From VRUE01 sp963697915 (GTDB lineage Bacteria; Actinomycetota; Thermoleophilia; Solirubrobacterales; 70-9), in the NCBI GenBank assembly GCA_963697915.1, contig OY969103.1:2170001-2234000 (forward strand): 64,000 nucleotides of DNA. The letters run 5' to 3'. Below, in pieces: positions 58,203 through 64,000 of the stretch. The notes under the pieces were generated by a model. That model searched no databases, had not been told where the DNA came from, and saw nothing but the letters and a program-made list of their open reading frames with translations. How positions within the stretch are numbered: the stretch's first letter is position 1; each line of letters starts with the position of its first letter. Made by a program: the position numbers and the translations under genes.

Positions 58203-59444
58203 ATGAGCGTGCGGCCGGCTGGGCTCAGCGCGGGCCCACGGGAGCGCATCGGGGCGCTGAGCCGCCACCGCTCGGAGGTGAACCGCGAGTTCTTCGAGGC
58301 CGAGGCGGGGCGGCTGGCGCACTGCTGTCACCGGATGGCCGAGCGCTTTGCCCGCGGCGGCCGCCTGATCGCCTTCGGCCGCTCGCCGCAGGCGCGCTCC
58401 GACGTTCGCCACGTGGCGGTCGAGTTCGTCCACCCGGTGATCGTCGGCAAGCGGGCTCTGCCCGCGATCGGGCTCGGCGCCGAGGGCGGCGACCTGCGCA
58501 CCCAGCTGGTTGGCCTCGCCGAGCCCGAGGACATCGCGATCGCCTTCGGCTGTATCGAGCCGAGCGCGGTCGTCGAGACCGCCCGTGCTCTGCAGGCGGC
58601 GCGTGAGCGCGGTTGCCTGACGCTCTGCTTCGAGGCGCTAGGGGCGGAGTGGGAGTTCGCGCCGCCGAGCGGCGATCCACTGATCTGTCAGGAGCTGGTC
58701 GAGACCCTCTACCACGTGCTCTGGGAGCTGGTCCACGTCTTCTTCGAGCACCGCGGCCTGCTTGCCGGGCGCGAGCCGCGCCCCGCCCACGAGGCCGGGG
58801 GCTCGTCTTTCCTCTACCCGTTCCTCGCCGAGTCCGAGGCGGACCTGGACGCGGTCCTCGACGATGTCCGCCGCTCGGTCCTGATGAAGGCGGAGGAGAT
58901 CGGCGAGCTGCGCGAGCGGACCCTGAGCGAGAACGAGGAGCGGCTGGTCGAGGCGGCGGCGGAGGTGCGCGGCCTGCTCGATGCCGGGGGCAGGGTGCTG
59001 GCCTTCGGCAACGGCGGCTCGGCGACCGACGCGGCTGACCTGGTCGCCGACCTGCGGCTGCCGCCGCCGGGCATCGGATGGCGGCCGCGGCGCGCCGTCG
59101 ACCTCACCGAGGACTCGGGGATCCTGACCGCGATCGCCAACGACGTCGGTCCGGAGGAGATCTTCCAGCGCCAGCTGATCGCCTACGCGCGGCCGGGCGA
59201 CGTCGCCGTCGCCTTCACCACCAGCGGCGGCTCGCGCAACGTGCTGGCAGCGCTCGCCGAGGCGCGCCGCCGCGAGGTGACGACGGTGGCCTTCGTCGGC
59301 TACGACGGCGGGCGGATCGTCGCCGAGGGCCTCGCCGACCACACGATCCTCGCCCCCTCGCAGCACATCCCCCGCATCCAGGAGGCGCAGGCGAGCGCCT
59401 ACCACGTCCTCCGCGAGCTGATCGAGCGCGAGGAGATGGAGTAG
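58203..59444 (+). CDS. double SIS-domain protein of the hydrogenase locus
   Basis: The 413-residue protein has two SIS (sugar isomerase) halves. The N-terminal half (about 1-200) has RLIAFGRSPQARSDVRHVAV and LAEPEDIAIAFGCIEPSAVV; the second (about 225-413) is close to phosphoheptose isomerase: GRVLAFGNGGSATDAADLVA, ARPGDVAVAFTTSGGSRNVL and AQASAYHVLRELIE. The second half keeps the FGNGGSAxDA-type site, the first is degenerate. In other 1h loci a SIS protein also sits among the hyp genes, and its role is unknown; a sugar-phosphate sensor is one possibility. There are two LuxR- or RpiR-like features missing: no DNA-binding domain. Confidence 0.88.
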   Translation: MSVRPAGLSAGPRERIGALSRHRSEVNREFFEAEAGRLAHCCHRMAERFARGGRLIAFGRSPQARSDVRHVAVEFVHPVIVGKRALPAIGLGAEGGDLRTQLVGLAEPEDIAIAFGCIEPSAVVETARALQAARERGCLTLCFEALGAEWEFAPPSGDPLICQELVETLYHVLWELVHVFFEHRGLLAGREPRPAHEAGGSSFLYPFLAESEADLDAVLDDVRRSVLMKAEEIGELRERTLSENEERLVEAAAEVRGLLDAGGRVLAFGNGGSATDAADLVADLRLPPPGIGWRPRRAVDLTEDSGILTAIANDVGPEEIFQRQLIAYARPGDVAVAFTTSGGSRNVLAALAEARRREVTTVAFVGYDGGRIVAEGLADHTILAPSQHIPRIQEAQASAYHVLRELIEREEME

Positions 59445-59446
59445 GC

Positions 59447-61789
59447 GTGGCGGTCGCGACCCGGGGCGCTCCCACCCGACGGCGCGTGCGCGTGCGGGTC
59501 ACGGGCACCGTGCAGGGAGTCGGCTTCCGCCCCTTCGTCTTCCGGCTTGCCAGCGAGCTGGGAGTGGGGGGGTGGGTGCGGAACGACGAGCGCGGCGTGC
59601 TGCTCGAGGCGGAGGCGGCGCCCGGCGCGGTCGGGGAGCTGCTCGACCGGTTGCGCGGCGAGGCGCCGTCGCTGGCCGAGGTCGAGTCGGTCAGCGTCGC
59701 CGAGGCAGCGGTCGAGGGCGCCGCCTCGGAGTTCCGCATCGCCGAGTCGAGTGGGGGCGGCGAGCCGCAGGCGGCGGTCTCGCCCGACTCGGCGACCTGC
59801 GCGCGCTGTCTCGCCGAGGTGCTCGACCCGGCCGACCGGCGCCATCGCTACCCGTTCACCAACTGCACCGACTGCGGGCCGCGCTTCACGATCGTGCGGG
59901 GGGTGCCCTACGACCGGCCGCTGACGACGATGGCCGGCTTCGCGATGTGCGAGCGGTGCCGGGCCGAGTACGAGGACCCGCGCGACCGCCGCTTCCACGC
60001 CCAGCCCAACGCCTGCCCACGCTGCGGGCCGCGGGCCCGGCTGCTCGACACGCGGGGCAGGGCGCTCACCCCCGACGGCCATCGCGACGTGATCGCGGCG
60101 GCCGCCGCTCGGCTCGCGGCCGGCGCGATCGTTGCCGTCAAGGGCCTCGGCGGCTACCACTTGGCCTGCCGCGCCGACGACGAGGGCGCCGTCGCCGCGC
60201 TGCGCTCGCGCAAGCGGCGCGAAGGCAAGCCCTTCGCGCTGATGGCCGCCGATCTCGGTGCGGCCCGCAAGCTGGTCGAGCTGAGCGACGCCGACGCCGA
60301 GCTGCTGGCGAGCCCGGCCCGCCCGATCGCGATCGCCCGCCGCCGCGCCGGCGCCCGGGTGGCGCCCTCGGTGGCGCCGCGCTCGCCGGATCTCGGCGTG
60401 ATGCTCCCCTACACGGCGCTCCACCACCTGCTGCTCGCCGACCTCGGCGCGCCGCTGGTGATGACCTCGGGCAACCTCTCCGAGGAGCCGATCGCCTACG
60501 ACGATGGCGACGCGCTGCGCCGCCTCGGCGCGATCGCCGATCTCTTCCTCAGCCACGACCGGCCGATCCACGTCCGCGTCGACGACTCGGTCGTGCGCTC
60601 GCTCGACCCCGCCGTGCGCGCCGCGCCGCTGGTGATCCGCCGCTCGCGCGGGATGGCGCCGCGCTCGCTCGCGCTGCCCGAGCCGGCCCGCCGTCCGGTG
60701 CTCGGCTGTGGCGCCGAGCTGAAGAGCACGTTCTGCCTCGCCAAGGGCCGCCGCGCCTGGGTCGGCCACCACATCGGCGACCTGCGCAACTGGGAGACGC
60801 TCGACTCGTTCCAGGCCGGGATCGAGCACTTCGAGCGGCTCTTCGCGGTCGAGCCGGCGCTGGTCGCCCATGACCTGCACCCCGACTACCTCTCCACCCG
60901 CCATGCGGCCGAGCTCGCCGGGGTCGAGCTGGTCGGCGTGCAGCACCACCACGCCCACCTCGCCGCCTGCCTCGCCGAGCACGGCGAGCCCGGCCCCGCC
61001 GTGGGGGCGATCCTCGACGGCGCCGGGTACGGCCCCGACGGCACCGTCTGGGGCGGCGAGCTCCTGCTCGGCGATGCGGCCGGGTTCGAGCGGGTCGGCA
61101 TGCTCTTCCCGGTGCGGCTGCCCGGCGGCGACGCGGCGGCGCGCGAGCCCTGGCGGATGGCCTGCGCCTGGTCCTACGCCGCGCTCGGGCCGAGCGCCCC
61201 GATCCCGGCGGCGCTGCGCGGGGAGGTCCCCGAGGCGCGCTGGGCGAGCGTCGCCGAGCTGGTGCGCAGCGGCGTCGGGGCGCCGATCACGAGCAGCGCC
61301 GGGCGGCTCTTCGACGCCGTCGCCGCTTTCTGCGGCCTGCGGGCGAGCGCCGACCACGAGGGCCAGGCCGCCGGCGAGCTGGAGGGGGCCGCCGACCGCC
61401 ACGAGCGCTCCGCCTACCGGCTGCCGGCGCTGGGCGGCGGCGACGTGGAGAACCGGCTGGTGCTCGACGCGCGCGAGACCGTGCGCGCGCTCGTCGACGA
61501 TCTCGGCGCGGGCACGCCCGTGCCCACGGCCGCGGCGCGCTTCCACAACGGCCTCGCCGCCGCGCTTGGCGAGGGCTGCGCCGTGGCGGCCGAGCGGGCC
61601 GGGATCGACGCGGTCGTGCTCAGCGGCGGCGTCTTCCAGAACCGGCTGCTGCTCGAGCGGACGGTCGAAGGCCTGCGCGCACGGGGCCTGCGGCCACTGC
61701 TGCCCGAGCTGCTGCCGCCCAACGACGGCGGGATCTCCTACGGCCAGGTCGCGGTCGCCGTCGCCAGGCAGCGAGTCGTGGACGGTTAG
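59447..61789 (+). CDS. hypF: carbamoyltransferase HypF
   Basis: The 780-residue protein has the four expected parts: an N-terminal acylphosphatase domain (RVTGTVQGVGFRPFVFRLA), two zinc fingers (CARCLAEVLDP to CTDCGPRF, CERCRAEYEDP to CPRCGPRA), a YrdC-like domain (VAVKGLGGYHLACRADDEGA) and a Kae1-like domain with metal ligands in GVQHHHAHLAACLAEH and LDGAGYGPDGTVWGGE, ending near VLSGGVFQNRLLLERTVEGL. It makes carbamoyl-adenylate and gives the group to HypE. The GTG at 59447 follows the SIS stop by two bases. It closes the hydrogenase locus. Confidence 0.97.
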   Translation: MAVATRGAPTRRRVRVRVTGTVQGVGFRPFVFRLASELGVGGWVRNDERGVLLEAEAAPGAVGELLDRLRGEAPSLAEVESVSVAEAAVEGAASEFRIAESSGGGEPQAAVSPDSATCARCLAEVLDPADRRHRYPFTNCTDCGPRFTIVRGVPYDRPLTTMAGFAMCERCRAEYEDPRDRRFHAQPNACPRCGPRARLLDTRGRALTPDGHRDVIAAAAARLAAGAIVAVKGLGGYHLACRADDEGAVAALRSRKRREGKPFALMAADLGAARKLVELSDADAELLASPARPIAIARRRAGARVAPSVAPRSPDLGVMLPYTALHHLLLADLGAPLVMTSGNLSEEPIAYDDGDALRRLGAIADLFLSHDRPIHVRVDDSVVRSLDPAVRAAPLVIRRSRGMAPRSLALPEPARRPVLGCGAELKSTFCLAKGRRAWVGHHIGDLRNWETLDSFQAGIEHFERLFAVEPALVAHDLHPDYLSTRHAAELAGVELVGVQHHHAHLAACLAEHGEPGPAVGAILDGAGYGPDGTVWGGELLLGDAAGFERVGMLFPVRLPGGDAAAREPWRMACAWSYAALGPSAPIPAALRGEVPEARWASVAELVRSGVGAPITSSAGRLFDAVAAFCGLRASADHEGQAAGELEGAADRHERSAYRLPALGGGDVENRLVLDARETVRALVDDLGAGTPVPTAAARFHNGLAAALGEGCAVAAERAGIDAVVLSGGVFQNRLLLERTVEGLRARGLRPLLPELLPPNDGGISYGQVAVAVARQRVVDG

Positions 61790-61822
61790 GCCATGTCCTT
61801 CTCGGCCCGGCGTTTCCAGTCG

Positions 61823-61843
61823 TTCGTCGTGGGTAGCGACGAA
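61823..61843 (+). promoter_or_regulatory. short hairpin between hypF and the VLRF1 gene
   Basis: TTCGTCG and CGACGAA form a perfect 7-bp stem around a 7-base loop in the 80-base gap after hypF. No run of T follows, so it may be an RNA processing site or a Rho-dependent stop, or may lie in the leader of the next gene, whose RBS AAGGAGG is 18 bases downstream. Confidence 0.3.
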
Positions 61844-61869
61844 GGGCAACCACCGTAAGGAGGCGAAGG

Positions 61870-62907
61870 ATGGCCGACCTCGGCCTGGAGGACGCGAGGC
61901 AACTCGCGGGTTGGCAGCCGGAGCTGGGGGTCATCTCGATCTATCTCCACTTCGATCCCGGTGATCGTGGCGAGCGCTGGCGCTCGGAGTTGAACAACGG
62001 TCTCGACCGGGTCGTGGGGGACGCCGCCGGGGCTGAGCACGGCCGCAGGATGGCGGTGCGGAGCACGGCGAAAAGGCTGCATGAGCGCTTCAACAACGGT
62101 GCGGTGCGGCCGCCGCCGCGTGGTGAAGCCGGTTTTGTCGAGGTCAGCGAGGGAGCGGGCCGGGAACGCTGGTGGGCGACCGTGTCGGGGCCGGATCTGC
62201 CCGCGGTGACGCTGGCCGAGCAGCCGCTGCTGACGCCGCTCGTCGGGCTGTTGTCCAAAAGCAAGGACGTCGCCGTCGTCCTGCTCTCCTCTGAGCGGGT
62301 GAGGTTCCTGCGCTTCGCCGGGGGGAGCCTGGAGGAGATCGAAGACTGGGAGCTGAGCATCACCAGCGGCGACTGGCGCGAGCGTGAACATGATCAGTAC
62401 GTGGAGCGGCTCGGGCACAACCGCCGCCGCTTCCTCGGCGAGTGCGGGCGCCTGGTGGGCGGCCGGCTCGACCGGGGCCGGACAGCGCTGCTCGCCTTCG
62501 GGCCGCGCCCCGACTTCGAGGCGTTTTGCGGCGACCTCGACACAGGCTCGGTCAAGGTCAGTCACGTCGGCGAGGACGACCTGATCTCGGTGCCCACGGG
62601 GCGGCTGGTCGAGCGGGTGGCGGTCGCCGTCGAGGAGGTCTCGGTTGAGGGGGACCGGGCCCTGGTCGAGCGGGCGCTGGCGGAGGCGCGGGGCGGCAGC
62701 CGCGGCGCCGCCGGGCTGCAGGAGGCGCTGCAAGCGCTGGGTGAGGGGCGAGTCGAGCACCTCGTCTTCGACCCGGCTGTCGGCGAGCCGGCCGAGGCGC
62801 TGATCCGCGCCGCCTTCGCCAGCCACGCCGCGGTCACCGTGGTCCGCGACGGCAACGCCGAGCTGCTCGCGCCTGCCGAAGGAGTAGCCGCGATCCTGCG
62901 CTACTGA
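61870..62907 (+). CDS. VLRF1/baeRF-type (eRF1-domain-like) protein
   Basis: The 345-residue protein has AAGGAGG before the start. Features are WQPELGVISIYLHFDPGDRG, a central VVLLSSERVRFLRFAGGSLE strand pair, DWREREHDQYVERLGHNRRR, and a C-terminal GRVEHLVFDPAVGEPAEALI domain followed by VTVVRDGNAELLAPAEGVAA. This three-part layout matches the bacterial Vms1-like release factor 1 (VLRF1/baeRF) families. Related proteins act on stalled ribosomes or peptidyl-tRNA in stress. No GGQ motif is visible. It overlaps the convergent small gene by 7 bases. Confidence 0.75.
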   Translation: MADLGLEDARQLAGWQPELGVISIYLHFDPGDRGERWRSELNNGLDRVVGDAAGAEHGRRMAVRSTAKRLHERFNNGAVRPPPRGEAGFVEVSEGAGRERWWATVSGPDLPAVTLAEQPLLTPLVGLLSKSKDVAVVLLSSERVRFLRFAGGSLEEIEDWELSITSGDWREREHDQYVERLGHNRRRFLGECGRLVGGRLDRGRTALLAFGPRPDFEAFCGDLDTGSVKVSHVGEDDLISVPTGRLVERVAVAVEEVSVEGDRALVERALAEARGGSRGAAGLQEALQALGEGRVEHLVFDPAVGEPAEALIRAAFASHAAVTVVRDGNAELLAPAEGVAAILRY

Positions 62908-63191
62908 GGGGCTTCTCCCCGCTCGCTGATCGTGAAGTTGACCTCGCCCTCGACGACCATGGCGTCGAGCTCTTTGTCGTCGAGCGCCTCGGCGGCGGTC
63001 GGCTCCACGCATACCTCGACGCCCTCGCCCTCGACGATCTCGTCGTCGGGCTGAGGAGCGTCGACGATCGAGAGGATGAGGTTCGACTCGCCGGGTTTCG
63101 GGCTGATCCGGAAAACCGACCCATCGGGAGCTTGCTGCGAGGCGAGTACTCCGCGGATGGCGTTTGAAGCTTGCGGCGTGATGGTGAGCAT
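62901..63191 (-). CDS. HesB/IscA-fold-like small protein without the conserved cysteines
   Basis: From the ATG at 63191 the protein is 96 residues with LTITPQASNAIRGVLASQQA, then SVFRISPKPGESNLILSIVD, and VEVCVEPTAAEALDDKELDA, a shape like the HesB/IscA Fe-S carriers (which begin ITxxAAxxI). The three Cys residues that hold a cluster are not present; only one Cys is seen. It may be a distant relative that kept the fold. It is convergent with the VLRF1 gene and followed by the acidic gene on the same strand. Confidence 0.6.
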   Translation of the reverse strand: MLTITPQASNAIRGVLASQQAPDGSVFRISPKPGESNLILSIVDAPQPDDEIVEGEGVEVCVEPTAAEALDDKELDAMVVEGEVNFTISERGEAPQ

Positions 63192-63207
63192 GTCGTGCCT
63201 CCTGGGG

Positions 63208-63444
63208 TTATTGAGTCTCGGTCGAGTCGACCTGGTCGGCCTCGCCGTGGGTGGCGGGGTCCTCCTCGGCCTCCTCGAAGCCCTCGGCCTCGCCCTCGCC
63301 GCTCTCGGCGGCGGCCCGTTCGGCCTCGTCATGGCCCTCCATTCCGCTGCGGCCTCCGATGCGCCCCGCTTCGGCCGCCGCCGCGTCCTCCTCCTCGGCC
63401 TCGGTTCTCTCGGCCGGATCTCTTGGCTCTGGGTTATTGGCCAT
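63208..63444 (-). CDS. small acidic KGG-like stress protein
   Basis: The 78-residue protein is highly acidic (ending AEGFEEAEEDPATHGEADQV) and contains EAGRIGGRSGMEGHDEAERA, which recalls the (K/R)xGG motif of small stress proteins of the KGG/Con-10 type. There is no Cys or hydrophobic core, so it should be disordered. It begins 16 bases upstream of the HesB-like gene, in the same direction, so the two may be co-transcribed. Low complexity means it could be a spurious frame, but base use fits coding. Confidence 0.5.
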   Translation of the reverse strand: MANNPEPRDPAERTEAEEEDAAAAEAGRIGGRSGMEGHDEAERAAAESGEGEAEGFEEAEEDPATHGEADQVDSTETQ

Positions 63445-63556
63445 GGCCTACCGACTGCCCAGATGGAGGTCGCCTAAACCGATCTCCCCGCGTTTCTCGC
63501 CCCGCCGGTTGGGTAGCCGCAGGTCACACTCCGATTTCGCGACGAGGGAGGCCGGC

Positions 63557-63790
63557 ATGGCCAGATGCGACGTTTGCGGCAACGAGTACGACAAGGCGTT
63601 TCAGGTCGTCCGCGGCGACGAGGCCCGGACGTTCGACAGCTTCGAGTGCGCGATTCACGCGATGGCGCCGACCTGCGAGCACTGCGGCTGCCGGGTGATC
63701 GGCCACGGGGTCGAGGCCGAAGGCCGCATCTTCTGCTGCGCCAACTGCGCCCACGAGAGCGGCGTCACGGCGCTTGCCGACCGGGCCTGA
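63557..63790 (+). CDS. small Cys-rich zinc-ribbon protein
   Basis: The 77-residue protein starts at an ATG with GAGGGAGGCC upstream. It has three Cys pairs: ARCDVCGNEYDKAF, FECAIHAM and TCEHCGCRVIGHGVEAEG, FCCANCAHESGV. Together with His residues they could bind two zinc ions, as in prokaryotic metallothionein-like or MYM/TRASH-like domains. A role in metal or redox stress is likely; the partner is not known. It lies between the convergent stress genes and a partial gene on the minus strand. Confidence 0.75.
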   Translation: MARCDVCGNEYDKAFQVVRGDEARTFDSFECAIHAMAPTCEHCGCRVIGHGVEAEGRIFCCANCAHESGVTALADRA

Positions 63791-63800
63791 CGCCGGTCGG

Positions 63801-64000
63801 CTAACGCGTGACGGTCAGCGGGTCGCAGGCCCGGATCGGGTTGCGGTAGGTGAGCCAGCAGTTGGCGTTGAAGCGGCGGATCTTGTAGCGGTAGTTGTAG
63901 ATCGAGCCTTCGCGGGGGAGGGCGGTGTAGACCGTGATCCCGCCGCGGTAGAAGTGGGAGCCGCGCAGCCACTGGATCAGGCATTTGACCTTGGTGCGGT
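63801..64000 (-). CDS. C-terminal part of a basic, Cys-containing protein
   Basis: The minus-strand frame is open to the window edge and ends at TAG (63801-63803). The visible 65 residues include CLIQWLRGSHFYRGGITVYT, ALPREGSIYNYRYKIRRFNA and NCWLTYRNPIRACDPLTVTR. It is rich in Arg and aromatic residues with spaced Cys, as in secreted Solirubrobacterales-type proteins. I cannot assign a family. Confidence 0.6.
   Translation of the reverse strand, partial: RTKVKCLIQWLRGSHFYRGGITVYTALPREGSIYNYRYKIRRFNANCWLTYRNPIRACDPLTVTR

Overview
The window is very GC-rich DNA with tightly packed, often 4-nt-overlapping operons and frequent GTG starts. I read it as an actinobacterial chromosome, most likely of the class Thermoleophilia (Solirubrobacterales-like soil bacteria). 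Supporting signs are a group 1h-type [NiFe]-hydrogenase locus with its actinobacterial accessory genes, a PucR regulator, an LuxR-type ATPase regulator, and a giant NHL/YD-repeat secreted protein. The taxonomic call is an inference from gene content.

Region 1 (1-1.1 kb) is decayed: the end of a PNPOx-like flavoprotein, then truncated pieces of a possible TetR regulator, an AHSA1/SRPBCC protein and an ArsR regulator. Region 2 (1.1-8.3 kb) lies between two copies of a 19-bp sequence taken from the anticodon/T-arm part of a tRNA-Met. It holds a nitrilase-family hydrolase, a cupin-glycosyltransferase operon, a large LuxR-type ATPase regulator and a cytochrome P450. An identical 13-bp palindromic site occurs in front of both the cupin operon and the P450.

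Region 3 (8.3-28.4 kb) is catabolic. An SDR is followed by an aminoaldehyde dehydrogenase, MmsA-like dehydrogenase, class III aminotransferase and alanine dehydrogenase operon. A divergent PucR regulator comes next, then a sugar-type ABC importer (ATPase, permease, lipoprotein), a TetR/MFS efflux pair with a clear operator, and an acyl-CoA synthetase, amidase, SDR, M24-fold and LLM operon. Together these look like uptake and breakdown of amines, amides and short acids. Region 4 (28.4-31.8 kb) carries a PKD-type secreted protein and an ABC-2 exporter.

Region 5 (32-41.6 kb) is the most unusual part. A 2273-residue exported protein carries a lectin/Ig-like region, two tandem NHL beta-propellers from an 822-bp duplication, a few YD repeats, a predicted protease pro-domain and a trypsin-like protease with a complete triad. 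It is followed by three related exported proteins with an Ig-like domain. The second and third are each immediately preceded by sequence that resembles the last residues of the giant protein. This is the pattern of a polymorphic effector with duplicated tip/partner cassettes. Base composition in the tip and partner genes is visibly lower in GC.

Region 6 (41.6-47.5 kb) has a methyltransferase, a secreted SUMF1-fold protein without the active-site cysteines, a secreted beta-propeller, a sulfatase with the formylglycine motif and a small esterase. Region 7 (47.7-61.8 kb) is a complete high-affinity hydrogenase locus: hypC, a second hypC-like gene, hypD, hypE, hypA, small and large subunits, a NifU-domain gene, four conserved genes of unknown function, a fused maturation protease, a 35-residue membrane peptide, hypB, a double-SIS protein and hypF. 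It should build and mature an enzyme that oxidises atmospheric H2. Region 8 (61.9-64 kb) holds small stress-type genes: a VLRF1/baeRF protein, a HesB-fold-like protein, an acidic KGG-like protein, a zinc-ribbon protein and the end of a basic Cys-containing protein.
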